Shown: positions 33,651-42,841 of the stretch, piece after piece
Numbering within the stretch: the first letter of the stretch is position 1
How the letters are laid out: the number at the start of each line of letters is the position of its first letter
The notes under the pieces: generated by a model
What the model was told of the DNA's origin: nothing
Seen by the model: the letters and a program-made list of their open reading frames with translations, nothing else
Database searches by the model: none
DNA from: Burkholderiales bacterium
GTDB lineage: Bacteria; Pseudomonadota; Gammaproteobacteria; Burkholderiales; JAEUOS01
DNA: 64,000 bases
Reading direction: 5' to 3'
NCBI GenBank assembly: GCA_016790635.1
Contig: JAEUOR010000036.1
Location: 62,001-126,000 of the forward strand
Translations under genes and position numbers: made by a program

Positions 33651-35105
33651 TCAGTTCTTGAAGAGTTCTGCCTTTTCCCCCGGAGCGGGAGTGTAGCTGG
33701 TGCTGCCACGCGCCAGTATCGATGCCCGTCCGCCATGGCGGTCGATCAGGCGTTGCTGATCCGCCTTGGCCTGCCGGTCAACCGCCTCGGGGTCGAGCAT
33801 GGCTCGCAGCCGGGATTCGAATTGATCCAGGAGCGGTGCATGCCCTGCATCCTGGGCGAGATCGTTCAACTCTTGCGGGTCTTGGACGAGATTGAAGAGC
33901 TCGGGGCGGAACCCCGTGTAGTGGATGTACTTGAAATCGCCGCTGCGCAGCATGTAGACCGCGCTCAAGCCCCCGGCTGCGTGGTATTCGCTGAGCACGG
34001 TCCGCTCGCCGCGGTCGGCAGCGCGGGCGATATCCCACAGCGACTCGCCCGCGCGGCCATCACCGGGCGAAACGCCGCAACCGTCCAGAATCGTCGGGAA
34101 AAAGTCGATCAGGCTCACCGGCGTTTTGCACACCGCGCCCGCCGGCACCTCGGGCCCCGCCAGGATCAGCGGGACGCCGGCCGACTCCTCGTACATGTTG
34201 GACTTGCCCCACAGGCCGCGCGCCCCGAGGTTGGCGCCATGGTCGGAAACAAAGGCGATGCGCGTCGAGTCCGCCAGGCCGGCCGCCTCCAGCGCCGCCA
34301 GCACGCGGCCGACATTGCGGTCGACGAAGGTGCCCAATCCCATCGCCGAGGCGATCGCGGTGAAGCGCGCGTGATCGTCGGCAAACCAGCGGTCGAAGGT
34401 ATAGCAGTCGTTAAATGCATCCCACCAGGGATGCGAAAAACCGGCCGCGCGGCGCTTGATCGGCGCGATCCCGGACAAGGGATGCAACGCAAAGTCCTCC
34501 GGCGGAGCAACCAGCGGTGAATGAGGGCTGATGTACGAGCAGAACAGCACCCAGGGCGCCGCGTTGCGACTCGCCCCGCGTTCGCGCAGCCAGTCGCACG
34601 TCTGGCTGGTGATGTCGCGGTCATACCTGATGTAGGAGGTCTCGCCCGGCCCGATGCGCTCTGCCAGGTCGCGGCATTGCGGGCGCGCGGGCGGCGGGTC
34701 GCGCACCAGGCCGAACAGGTCGCCCACGCCTTCCTCGATGTGCATCGGCAGGATCTGTCGGTCAAACCCGGTCGAGGCACGATCGTCCACGTAGTGCAGC
34801 TTGCCGATCGACACGCACTCCACGCCGGCGGCCTGCAGGGCATGTCCCCAGGACGGCACCGATCCGTCGTAGGCGATCGCGTTGTCCCAGAAGCCGGTCT
34901 CGTGCACGTGCCTGCCGGTCGCGAAGCAGGCCCGCGCCGGAACGCAGATCGGCGAGTTGGTGTAGGCGGAGGTAAAGCGCGTACCGCCATGCGCCAGGCG
35001 ATCCAGGTGCGGCGTATGCGCGGACTGCGCTCCGTAGCATCCGATGCGTCGCTTGTCGTGCTCGTCATCCATGATGACGAGCAGGTTGCGCGGCGGCAGG
35101 TTCAC
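33651..35105 (-). CDS. Type I sulfatase (choline-sulfatase/arylsulfatase-like)
   Basis: Sulfatase of 484 residues with the formylglycine signature ICVPARACFATGRH (Cys53 is converted to formylglycine in CxPxR). Metal ligands are in MDDEHDKRRIGCYG near residue 12 and FVSDHGANLGARGLWGKSNMYEE near 290; SIGKLHYVDD follows the active-site lysine pattern. No signal peptide, so a cytoplasmic enzyme as in choline sulfatase. The start is GTG 35105, the only one that keeps the conserved N-terminal strand. A Bug receptor precedes it and otnK follows after 25 bases, which points to a sulfated organic acid as substrate. Confidence 0.9.
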   Translation of the reverse strand: MNLPPRNLLVIMDDEHDKRRIGCYGAQSAHTPHLDRLAHGGTRFTSAYTNSPICVPARACFATGRHVHETGFWDNAIAYDGSVPSWGHALQAAGVECVSIGKLHYVDDRASTGFDRQILPMHIEEGVGDLFGLVRDPPPARPQCRDLAERIGPGETSYIRYDRDITSQTCDWLRERGASRNAAPWVLFCSYISPHSPLVAPPEDFALHPLSGIAPIKRRAAGFSHPWWDAFNDCYTFDRWFADDHARFTAIASAMGLGTFVDRNVGRVLAALEAAGLADSTRIAFVSDHGANLGARGLWGKSNMYEESAGVPLILAGPEVPAGAVCKTPVSLIDFFPTILDGCGVSPGDGRAGESLWDIARAADRGERTVLSEYHAAGGLSAVYMLRSGDFKYIHYTGFRPELFNLVQDPQELNDLAQDAGHAPLLDQFESRLRAMLDPEAVDRQAKADQQRLIDRHGGRASILARGSTSYTPAPGEKAELFKN

Positions 35106-35121
35106 GGCGACAGGCGTCCGG

Positions 35122-36135
35122 TCAGTCCAGCTTGATGCCCGAACTCCTCACCACCGAACCCCACTTGGCGGTCTCCTCGCGCAGCAGGGTGGCCAGGTCG
35201 GCGGGCGGCATGAAGCGCGCCTCGGCACCGGAGCGCATGAGCTGCTGCTGAACCTCGGGGTTGGCCAGGGCCCGGGCGAGATGCGCGGACAACAACTCCT
35301 GAACCGGTCCGGGCAGGGCGGCGGGTGCAAACATGGCGTGCCAGTTGTCGGCCTCGAACCCGCTCAATCCCGCCTCGGCAACCGTGGGCACGTCCGGCGC
35401 GAGCGCAGATCGCCGGCCCGTCGTCACGGCCAGTGCGACGAGCTTGCCTGCCTTCACCTGTGCCAAGGCCGGCGGCATGCCGACCACCGAGAGCTGCACC
35501 TCCCCGCCCAAGAGCGCAGTCACCGCGGCGCCGCCGCTCTTGAACGGCACATGCACGATGTCCAGCTTGGCGCGACTCTTGAACAGCTCTGCCGTCAGGT
35601 GTTGAGGGCCGCCGCTCCCGGGCGAGGAATAGTTGAGCGCACCCGACCGGGACCGCGCAAGGGCGGACAACTCCGTGATCGTGCGCACCCCGAGCGAGGG
35701 CGAAGTCACGAATACCAGGGGAACGGAGGCGACGTGACCGATGGGCGTGAAGCTGCGTTCCGGGTCATAGGCCAGGTCCGGCCGCAGCGCCTTGCTGATC
35801 GGGTGAGTAGAGACCGAACCGACGAAGAGCGTGTAGCCGTCCGGCTTCGCCCGCGCGACCTGGGTCGCGGCAATCGTTCCGACGGCGCCGGGCCGATTCT
35901 CGATCACGACGCTCTGGCCGATCGACTCGGCGATCTTGCCGCCGACGATGCGGCCGATGATGTCCGGCGCGCTGCCGGGCTCGGAGCCCACGACCAGGGT
36001 GATGGGTCTGGTCGGGAACGACTGCCCCATCGCGCCGTTCGCGCCGGCGGTCAACAAGATGGCCACCAGCAACGGAAAGGAGTTCCGTCGCAGGCGCGGC
36101 ACCACGATACGCTCGAGAAACGCTTGTTTCACCAT
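35122..36135 (-). CDS. Bug-family substrate-binding protein
   Basis: Periplasmic receptor of 337 residues. The signal peptide is long (residues 1-36, hydrophobic core SFPLLVAILLTAGANGAMGQ). The family blocks are FPTRPITLVVGSEPGSAPDI, VVIENRPGAVGTIAATQVA, SSPGSGGPQHLTAELFK and VHVPFKSGGAAVTALLGG. ATG 36135 follows AAGGGAGCA at good spacing. First gene of the sulfatase-otn run, with its stop 16 bases before the sulfatase start. Confidence 0.93.
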   Translation of the reverse strand: MVKQAFLERIVVPRLRRNSFPLLVAILLTAGANGAMGQSFPTRPITLVVGSEPGSAPDIIGRIVGGKIAESIGQSVVIENRPGAVGTIAATQVARAKPDGYTLFVGSVSTHPISKALRPDLAYDPERSFTPIGHVASVPLVFVTSPSLGVRTITELSALARSRSGALNYSSPGSGGPQHLTAELFKSRAKLDIVHVPFKSGGAAVTALLGGEVQLSVVGMPPALAQVKAGKLVALAVTTGRRSALAPDVPTVAEAGLSGFEADNWHAMFAPAALPGPVQELLSAHLARALANPEVQQQLMRSGAEARFMPPADLATLLREETAKWGSVVRSSGIKLD

Positions 36136-36190
36136 TGCTCCCTTGGCAGCTCGGTTCCTGGGAAGATGCGGACCACTACCTCTTGGAGGC

Positions 36191-36222
36191 CACACTCTAG
36201 CGACAAAGCGCACTTTAGTGTG
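36191..36222. promoter_or_regulatory. Possible operator pair upstream of the Bug-sulfatase-otn operon
   Basis: CACACT (36191-36196) and AGTGTG (36217-36222) form an inverted repeat, and CACTTTAGTG (36211-36220) is itself a small palindrome. They lie 56-87 bases upstream of the first start codon, a normal place for a LysR- or GntR-type site. No regulator gene is linked, so the call is weak. Confidence 0.35.
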
Positions 36223-36318
36223 CATCCTCTAGACGCGTCCCCTACCATGCAAGGCGTTGCGTGACCCGCGTTCAATCCAGCCCGGGCCGCCCCATCCACC
36301 TTCTAAAGGAGAAACAGC

Positions 36319-36819
36319 ATGGCCAAGCGTCAAACCCAGAAGGCTGCCGAGAAGGCCGCCGCCGACAACAAGCTGCTCGACACCATCCGCGCCTCGGCGC
36401 AGGAAATCTGGCAGGCGGGCCTGGGCGCATTCGCCAAGGCCCAGTCCGAAGGCACCAAGCTCTTTGAAGCGCTGGTCAAGGAAGGCGAAGGCCTGTCGAA
36501 AAAGACCCGCGGTCTGGCCGAAGCCAAGATCGGAGAAGTCACCGGCAACGTGACCAAGGCCGCCACCAAGGCGCAGGCCTCGGCCAACGAAGCGTGGGAC
36601 AAGCTCGAGCAGGTGTTCCAGGACCGCGTCGCGCGCGCGATCAACCGCCTGGGCGTCCCGACCCAGCGCGACGTGCAAAGCCTGGCCAAGCGCGTCGAGG
36701 AACTGACCGCCAGCGTGCAGGCCCTGGGCGGCAAGCCCGCGCGCGCAGCCGCGGCGGCACGCAAGGCACCGGCCCGCAAGGCCCCCGCACGCAAGGCTGC
36801 GGCCAAGGGCTCGCGCTAG
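36319..36819 (+). CDS. Phasin-family polyhydroxyalkanoate granule-associated protein
   Basis: Phasin (PhaF/PhaI type) of 166 residues. The conserved core runs from ILLDTIRAS-like DNKLLDTIRASAQEIWQAGL through GLGAFAKAQSEGTKLFEALV, KEGEGLSKKTRGLAEAKI and EAWDKLEQVFQDRVARAINR, a long amphipathic coiled coil that coats PHA granules. The last 35 residues are an Ala/Lys/Pro/Arg repeat (ARKAPARKAPARKAAAKG), the histone-like DNA-binding tail of PhaF. A strong ribosome site (AAAGGAG) precedes the ATG. The downstream patatin could be a granule lipase. Confidence 0.9.
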   Translation: MAKRQTQKAAEKAAADNKLLDTIRASAQEIWQAGLGAFAKAQSEGTKLFEALVKEGEGLSKKTRGLAEAKIGEVTGNVTKAATKAQASANEAWDKLEQVFQDRVARAINRLGVPTQRDVQSLAKRVEELTASVQALGGKPARAAAAARKAPARKAPARKAAAKGSR

Positions 36820-37046
36820 ACCACCCGGCGTGCACCTGGCGATGGCCAGGGCAATGCCGAACCGGCCGCGTCGGGGCGCTTGCCTCCACGCGGCCAACCG
36901 GATCCGCAAACCGTCGGCGGGTTGTGCGCTGATGTTCCCTCCCTTCAGCCCACAACCGCCGCGGCGCGCGGACCCGTCCGGTCGCGACCCGAGGTTTCTT
37001 CGCGGCCTGGAACCCTGTTGCAATCAAGCATGAGCATCGCGCCCGA

Positions 37047-38381
37047 ATGAAACGCCAAACCGCACAACGCGCTCGCGCAGGCGAGGCCCCAAGCGCCAGC
37101 CCGAGGCCGGCGCCAAAGAGCGCCCTGGCCATGGCGGGCGGCGGCCCGCTGGGCGCGATCTACGAAATCGGCGCGCTGTCCGCACTGGCCGAATCCATCG
37201 TCGGCCTGGACCTGAACCGCCTCGACATGTACGTCGGCGTCTCGGCCGGCGCGATCCTGTCGGCAGCGCTGGCCAACGGCATCACGCCGCGCGAAATGAG
37301 CCGCTCTTTCATCGAGAGCACGCCGGACAACGCCCCCGACGAACCGGCGCTCGACCCGTTCGACCCGGCCACCCTGATGCGCCCTGCCCTGGCGGAGTAC
37401 GGCGCGGCGCTGGCCAAGCTGCCTCCGCTCCTGGCACGCGCGGCCTGGCATCTGGTGCGCCCCGCACCGCGCGGCGGACGCGGCCTGTTGCGCGCACTCG
37501 AGCATCTGGCGCCGGCCGTGCCGACCGGGCTCTTTTCCAATGACGCCCTGCGCGACTCGCTGGAACGCACCTTCGGGCAGGCCGGACGCAGCGACGACTT
37601 TCGCCGCCTGGCCACGCGCCTGGTCGTGGTTGCCACTGACCTCGATTCGGGCCAGTCGGTCGAGTTCGGCACACTCGGTCACGACAGCGTGCCGATTTCA
37701 CTCGCTGCCACGGCCAGCGCGGCGCTGCCCGGCATGTTCCCGCCAGTCGAGATCGGCGGCCGGCACTACGTCGACGGCGCGCTGAAGCGCACCCTGCATG
37801 CCTCGGTCGCGCTCAAGGCCGGCGCCCGGCTGGTGCTGTGCGTCAACCCGCTGGTGCCTTACGACGATCGCGCCGCGCCGCCCGACGCCCTGCCCCGGCA
37901 GCGGCTTGCCGACGGTGGCCTGTCGGCAGTGATCCAGCAGACGGTGCGCGCGGTGATCTCCTCGCGCATGCAGATCGGCATGCGCCAGTATGCCGACGAG
38001 TACCCGCACGCCGACGTGCTGCTCTTCGAGCCCGACCACGCCGACGCAGAACTGTTCTTCAGCAACATCTTCAGCTATGCCAACCGGGCATGGCTGTGCG
38101 AGCACGCCTACCAGAAGATGCGCGAACAACTGTGGCGGCGCCGGCACGAACTCTCGCCGGTGCTCGCGCGCCACGGCATGCACCTGGACATCGCGGCGCT
38201 GCGCGATAACGGGCGTTCGCTGGTGCCATCGGCGCGCAGAGTCACCCGCTCGGCCTGGCTGCCCTTCGGCGACATCGCCGAGCGCCTGGACCACACCCTG
38301 GAAGACCTGGGGCGCTATGTGGATCAGGCCAGGCGCACCGGGCCGGCCGGATCGAGGGCGCGACGCAAGGCCTCCGCGTAG
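37047..38381 (+). CDS. Patatin-like phospholipase
   Basis: Acyl hydrolase of 444 residues with a Ser-Asp dyad. The oxyanion glycine loop is LAMAGGGPLGAIYEIGAL near residue 30, the nucleophile elbow GVSAGAIL near residue 64 (GxSxG), and the catalytic Asp in RHYVDGALKRTLHASVAL near residue 236. The N-terminal 25 residues and the C-terminus (GPAGSRARRKASA) are basic. It may release fatty acids from stored lipid or PHA, since it follows the phasin. Its 3' end overlaps the convergent OGT-like gene by 58 bases. Confidence 0.9.
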   Translation: MKRQTAQRARAGEAPSASPRPAPKSALAMAGGGPLGAIYEIGALSALAESIVGLDLNRLDMYVGVSAGAILSAALANGITPREMSRSFIESTPDNAPDEPALDPFDPATLMRPALAEYGAALAKLPPLLARAAWHLVRPAPRGGRGLLRALEHLAPAVPTGLFSNDALRDSLERTFGQAGRSDDFRRLATRLVVVATDLDSGQSVEFGTLGHDSVPISLAATASAALPGMFPPVEIGGRHYVDGALKRTLHASVALKAGARLVLCVNPLVPYDDRAAPPDALPRQRLADGGLSAVIQQTVRAVISSRMQIGMRQYADEYPHADVLLFEPDHADAELFFSNIFSYANRAWLCEHAYQKMREQLWRRRHELSPVLARHGMHLDIAALRDNGRSLVPSARRVTRSAWLPFGDIAERLDHTLEDLGRYVDQARRTGPAGSRARRKASA

Positions 38382-40396
38382 ACCGCTTCCAGCGAACGCA
38401 CCAGCGTTTCAAGTCGCTGCGCGCAGGCTTCACGAGTGAACGCTTCGGCCGTGCGGCGGCGTGCCTGCTGCGCGGCCGGGTCCGCGTGGCAAAACGCCAG
38501 GGCGCGCGCCACGTAGTCGAGATCGTCGGTCGCCACGAGATCGGCGAGGCCGGCATGCGTGAGCAGGCTGGCGCCGACGCGCGCGGAAAACCGGTCGCCG
38601 CGCCGCGTCAACAGCGGCAGTCCGACAGCCAGCGCCTGCGCGCCGGTGACCTGGGCGCCGTAGTAACTCGTGTCGAGGAGCACCGTCGCCAGGCGCAGGC
38701 GCCGCATGTGCTCGCGTATCGGCACGCGCGGCGCGAAGATCAGGCGCCCGCCTGCGACTCCCGCCGCGGCGGCGGCCGAGCGCAGGCGCGCGCGCGTGCG
38801 CTCCGGCGCGTCGGACAGCCACAGGATCGCCGCGGGACAGGCGCGCAGGATGCGCATCCACAAGTCGAAGGCGTGCGGCTCGATCTTGTAGGCGGCATGC
38901 ATCGCGCACAGGATGGGCGCGTCTTCCGGCAGGCCATGCGCCGCGCGCGCAGGCGCCGCGCCCGCGTTCGCCCATTCCACCCAGCGCGGGTCGACGGGCA
39001 AAAAGGCACAGGGCAGGCGCACGCCGGCATCCCCCGCGTCGAAGGCGACCGCGTCGCCGATCATGGCATCGACACCGTCGAGCGGCAGCGCCGCCGGCGT
39101 GCCGAAGAGCAGCAGGTGGGAGCGCGCCGGCCGGTGGGCGTGCACGCCGGGGCGTCCGTAGGCGTTGGCGCCGGTCACATCGACCAGCACGTCGATGTCA
39201 TCGCAGGCGATGCGGCCGGCCAGCGCGCGCGCATCCAGGTGCGGAACCGCGTGAAAAACGTCGGCGCGCTCCTCGATCTCCGCGCGCCAGGGTCCGGCAT
39301 CGCCGATGGTGGTGGCATAGACATGGACGTCATGGCCGGCGCGGTCGTGGGCAGCCAGGAGCGGGCTCACGATCTGCGCCGACGGATGGTCGCCGAATCC
39401 TGCCCCCAGGTAGGCGATGCGCAGACGCGCGCGCCGTCCGCGCGGCGCGCGCGGCCAGACGGCGGTCACATGGGCGGCGCGCACCCCGGCGCTCCACGCC
39501 GCGAACAGGCGGCCGCAGGTGACCGGTGCCACGCCGCTGGCCAACGACTGATGGGCGAATTCACTTTCCGGAAGGCTTGCGCCGGGACGCCCGGACACCT
39601 CGCCGGCCAGCGCGCTCCAGGACTCCAGCACGCGCCAGTCCGCCTCGCGCAGGGACTCCGCGCCGCTCGACAGCGCGATGCGTTCGGGGTCGAACCCATC
39701 GGCTAGCGCGACGGGTACCGCAGCGATCTCGCCTCGCGCAGCAGCGAAGTCTCCCGCGACGGCCAGCGCCGCCGCCAGGCCGCGCCGGGCGTGGTGGTCG
39801 GCGCCATCGCGCGCAAGAAGGGTGCGCGCGGCGTCCATAGCAACCTGGACATTGCGGCACTTCAACGCGGCCTCGAGCAACAGGTGCAGGCCGCGCGGGT
39901 TGTCTGCGTCGAGTTGCCTGGCCTGCATCGCCACCTCGAAGGCGGCGTGCGCGCGCGCCAGGCGCAGCAGCAGCGCGGCGTGGTCGCGCAGGATGCCCGG
40001 ATGTTCCGGCGCGAGCCTCCGCGCCTCCTGCAGCGCGGCCAGCGCGCCCTCGGGATCGGCACAGGCTTCGCGCGCCAGGGCAAGATTGCGCCACGCCCCC
40101 ACCAGGCCGGGATGATTCGCCAGCAGGGTTTCGAGGCTTTCTCGCGCCGAGCGCGTGAGCCCGAGATCGAAGCGGCAGGCTGCCGCGGCCAGGCGCGCGT
40201 CGATATCATCACCAGCGGCCGCGAGCACGGATTCGAACCAGCGCAACGCGTCCTCGGGCCGCCCCAGCGCATGGCTGGCCGCACCGGCCACGCGCATGAG
40301 TTCGAGGTCGCCGACGGAACCGTCGCGCAGCCCGGCCTGTGCTGCCGCCAGGGCCTCCGCGGCGCGCCCTGCGCGCAGCAGTTCGCCAGCGCGCAT
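38324..40396 (-). CDS. TPR-containing O-GlcNAc transferase (SPINDLY/OGT)-like glycosyltransferase (GT41)
   Basis: Protein of 690 residues. Residues about 1-240 are TPR units (ALAAAQAGLRDGS, GRPEDALRWFESVLAAAG, PEGALAALQEARRLAPEHPG). The GT41 catalytic half follows: RLRIAYLGAGFGDHPSAQI near 355 with the conserved His, DIDVLVDVTGANAYGRPGV near 430, GTPAALPLDGVDAMIGD near 465, AMHAAYKIEPHAFDLWMRIL near 528 (UDP-binding Lys) and DTSYYGAQVTGAQALAVGLP near 605. It would transfer a sugar to protein Ser/Thr or to another acceptor. The GT4 gene diverges from it by only 26 bases. Confidence 0.88.
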   Translation of the reverse strand: MRAGELLRAGRAAEALAAAQAGLRDGSVGDLELMRVAGAASHALGRPEDALRWFESVLAAAGDDIDARLAAAACRFDLGLTRSARESLETLLANHPGLVGAWRNLALAREACADPEGALAALQEARRLAPEHPGILRDHAALLLRLARAHAAFEVAMQARQLDADNPRGLHLLLEAALKCRNVQVAMDAARTLLARDGADHHARRGLAAALAVAGDFAAARGEIAAVPVALADGFDPERIALSSGAESLREADWRVLESWSALAGEVSGRPGASLPESEFAHQSLASGVAPVTCGRLFAAWSAGVRAAHVTAVWPRAPRGRRARLRIAYLGAGFGDHPSAQIVSPLLAAHDRAGHDVHVYATTIGDAGPWRAEIEERADVFHAVPHLDARALAGRIACDDIDVLVDVTGANAYGRPGVHAHRPARSHLLLFGTPAALPLDGVDAMIGDAVAFDAGDAGVRLPCAFLPVDPRWVEWANAGAAPARAAHGLPEDAPILCAMHAAYKIEPHAFDLWMRILRACPAAILWLSDAPERTRARLRSAAAAAGVAGGRLIFAPRVPIREHMRRLRLATVLLDTSYYGAQVTGAQALAVGLPLLTRRGDRFSARVGASLLTHAGLADLVATDDLDYVARALAFCHADPAAQQARRRTAEAFTREACAQRLETLVRSLEAVYAEALRRALDPAGPVRLA

Positions 40397-40422
40397 CAGC
40401 GCACACCCCGGATAATGGCGGC

Positions 40423-41442
40423 GTGACCGTGATCCATATCGTCAACGCCTTCCAGAGCGCCGCGCGCGGCTCCGAACGCGCGGCCATCCATGCGGCGCGC
40501 GTGCTGGCCGCGCAGGCTCCGGTACGGGTCTGGTCGGTGACCCCGCCGCCCCCAGCCGTGCTCGCGCTCGGGCGCGCATCCGGGGTCGACATCGAGACCA
40601 TCCGCCCGTTCGGCGGCGTCATGCCGCGCGACGGCACGCTTCTCATCTGGGGCACCCACTACGGCCTCGGCGGCTGGCTCGCCGCGTCCGGCTGCGATCG
40701 CGTTGTCATCCTCAACGAGCTCTTCGATTGCGCGAACCTGTATCGCCATCTGCTCGAAGTGCGCGCCGCCGGACTGCCCGAGCCGACCGTGCTGCACGTC
40801 TCGCAGCTGATCCGGCAGGCCAGCGGCATCGACGGGCCGGTGCTCTATCCGACTTCCGACCCGGCGCCCTTCCTGTCGATTGCGCGCGATGTGCAGCGCG
40901 CCGAGATCGTGATCGGCCGCCTGAGCCGCGATATCGCCGACAAGCATCACCGCGACGACCCGCGGCTCTACCGGGCGCTGGCCGCCGCGGGGGCGCGGGT
41001 GCGCCTGATGGGCGCGACGGTCCTGGCCGGTGCGCTTGCCGACCGGCCCGACATCGAACTCCTGCCCGAGGGGGCCTTGCCACCGCATGAGTTCCTGGCG
41101 GGGCTCAATGTGTTCTGGTATCGCACCGCCGCCGATGGCGTCTACGTCGAGCCCTCCGGCGTGGTGGTGGCCGAGGCCATGGCGGCGGGGCTGCCGGTGG
41201 TGGCCGCGCGGCCGGGCGGCTTCGAGGACCTGATCGTGCATGGCGTGACGGGCTTCCTGGTCAATGACCAGGACGGTGCGTACGAGGCCCTGCTGGCGTT
41301 GACGCGCGACGCCGCGCTGCGCCGGCGCATGGGCGCTGCCGGACGCGAGGAAGCGGTGCGGCGCTTCGGACCGGCCTACGCAGATGCCTTGCGCGCGGTC
41401 ATCGACGCGGCAGGGCCACACGAGCGCACGGGCTCCAGTTGA
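40423..41442 (+). CDS. GT4-family glycosyltransferase
   Basis: Glycosyltransferase of 339 residues. The C-terminal GT-B nucleotide-sugar site reads VEPSGVVVAEAMAAGLPVVA, RPGGFEDLIVHGVTGFLV (E-x7-E motif), typical of GT4. The N-terminal half (VIHIVNAFQSAARGSERAAI) is the acceptor domain. GTG 40423 is chosen because the first beta strand starts there; upstream in-frame sequence overlaps the OGT-like gene. It ends 1 base before the convergent adenylate-forming enzyme's stop. Possible role in surface-glycan or flagellar glycosylation with the OGT-like protein. Confidence 0.85.
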   Translation: MTVIHIVNAFQSAARGSERAAIHAARVLAAQAPVRVWSVTPPPPAVLALGRASGVDIETIRPFGGVMPRDGTLLIWGTHYGLGGWLAASGCDRVVILNELFDCANLYRHLLEVRAAGLPEPTVLHVSQLIRQASGIDGPVLYPTSDPAPFLSIARDVQRAEIVIGRLSRDIADKHHRDDPRLYRALAAAGARVRLMGATVLAGALADRPDIELLPEGALPPHEFLAGLNVFWYRTAADGVYVEPSGVVVAEAMAAGLPVVAARPGGFEDLIVHGVTGFLVNDQDGAYEALLALTRDAALRRRMGAAGREEAVRRFGPAYADALRAVIDAAGPHERTGSS

Positions 41443-41443
41443 T

Positions 41444-42841
41444 TCAGTGCGCTGGTGGATCATCTGGTTCCGCCTCGGGTTCGATGAGTGACAGGAATTC
41501 GTCGAACTTGCCGCCGGCGTTGCGCGCGATGCTGTCCATGCGCGTGAAGCCGACCGCATAGGCGTAGCCCAACGCGGCGCATAACTCGCGGGTCAGGGCG
41601 CTCATCTCCTCCGCAGTCAGCGCGCGCGGCGCGACGTAGCGCACCTCCATCCGGCCCGGCGCCACCTGCACCACCTGGCGCTGGGTGACGGGGCTGAGCG
41701 CACTCCAGAATCCGCGATTGACCCGCCCGAAAAAGCGCCGCCCGGTCGGATCAACGGCCACCTGCCCGGTGCGGCCAAGCACCTCGCCGATGACCGGCAG
41801 CCCGCGCCCGCAGGCGCAGGGCGATCCGACAGTCGCAAAATCGCGCAACTCGTACCGCAGCAAGGGCATGGCGAAGTTATGCAGGTCGGTCACCACCACC
41901 CGACCGCTTTCGCCGGGCATGCACTGCGACCCGTCGTCGCGCAGGACCTCGACATAGACGTGCTCGCCCTGCACGTGCAGGCCGGGACCATCCGGGCACT
42001 GGAACGCGATCGGCCCGACTTCGCAGGCGCTGTAGACATCGTGGACCTCGGCCTGCCACAGCCGTCGCGCCAACGCGGCCGTGCCCGCCGGCAGGACTTC
42101 TCCCATGGTGATGACCGCGCGCAGTCCCGCCGGCACCAATCCGCAAGCCTGGCTCTCGGCGAGCAACGCGTTCAGGTTGAAACCGTTGATGAGCAGGTAG
42201 GCCGGCGCCCGCCCGCACAACCACTCGAGTTGCCGGCGATAGTCCTCGGTGGCCGGCAACTGCGCGGTGGTGCCGGTGCGAAAGGCCAGCGCCGCGGGAG
42301 GGCCCCAGTCGACATACTCGCCGGTACCGCCGTACATCCGGATCATGTCGTAACGGCGCGAAAAGTCGAATCGATACCAGAGAAGGCTGCGCAATACCAG
42401 CGCGTTCTGCACCGCGATGGCAGCATCCGTGGTCGCTGCGCGCAGGGGCTCGCCACTCGAGCCGGACGTGGTGATGAGGCGCATCTCGCCGTGCCCTGCC
42501 GGCAGCGCATCGGCCTCGAAACGCGCGGCATCGGCCTGCACGGCACGCTTGTCCAGCACCGGCCATCGCGAGTAAATCTCAGGGGTCAGCGCCGCGGCGC
42601 CCGCGAGGCCCAGTTTCGCCAGGCCATCGCGATAGTGCGGGACATGATCAACTGCATGCGCGACCAGCCGGCGCAACTGGGCGAACTGTGCCGCCTTGAG
42701 TTTCTCCGCCGGCCACCACTGGGTGCGGTCAAACTGGAATTGCGCGGCCAGCAGCGCCTGGCCCTCAGGCGCCGGCAGGCCCGGCCAGGCCAGGCCAGGC
42801 ACAGCCGAACGGACCGGCACGTGCGCAGCAGGTTCGATCAT
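41444..42841 (-). CDS. Adenylate-forming enzyme, PaaK/CapK-like (third tandem copy)
   Basis: Product of 465 residues. P-loop TTSGSSGEP near residue 130, A5 motif VYSACEVGPIAFQCP near 268, CACGRGLPVIGEVLGRTG near 348 and the C-terminal lysine region NAGGKFDEF near 448. PaaK/CapK proteins activate carboxylic acids as acyl-adenylates, and CapK members are linked to capsule polymer synthesis. N-terminal block AAQFQFDRTQWW is shared with the two upstream paralogs. ATG 42841 overlaps the upstream stop (TAATG). Substrate unknown; phenylacetate is unlikely, since no paa genes are present. Confidence 0.88.
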   Translation of the reverse strand: MIEPAAHVPVRSAVPGLAWPGLPAPEGQALLAAQFQFDRTQWWPAEKLKAAQFAQLRRLVAHAVDHVPHYRDGLAKLGLAGAAALTPEIYSRWPVLDKRAVQADAARFEADALPAGHGEMRLITTSGSSGEPLRAATTDAAIAVQNALVLRSLLWYRFDFSRRYDMIRMYGGTGEYVDWGPPAALAFRTGTTAQLPATEDYRRQLEWLCGRAPAYLLINGFNLNALLAESQACGLVPAGLRAVITMGEVLPAGTAALARRLWQAEVHDVYSACEVGPIAFQCPDGPGLHVQGEHVYVEVLRDDGSQCMPGESGRVVVTDLHNFAMPLLRYELRDFATVGSPCACGRGLPVIGEVLGRTGQVAVDPTGRRFFGRVNRGFWSALSPVTQRQVVQVAPGRMEVRYVAPRALTAEEMSALTRELCAALGYAYAVGFTRMDSIARNAGGKFDEFLSLIEPEAEPDDPPAH

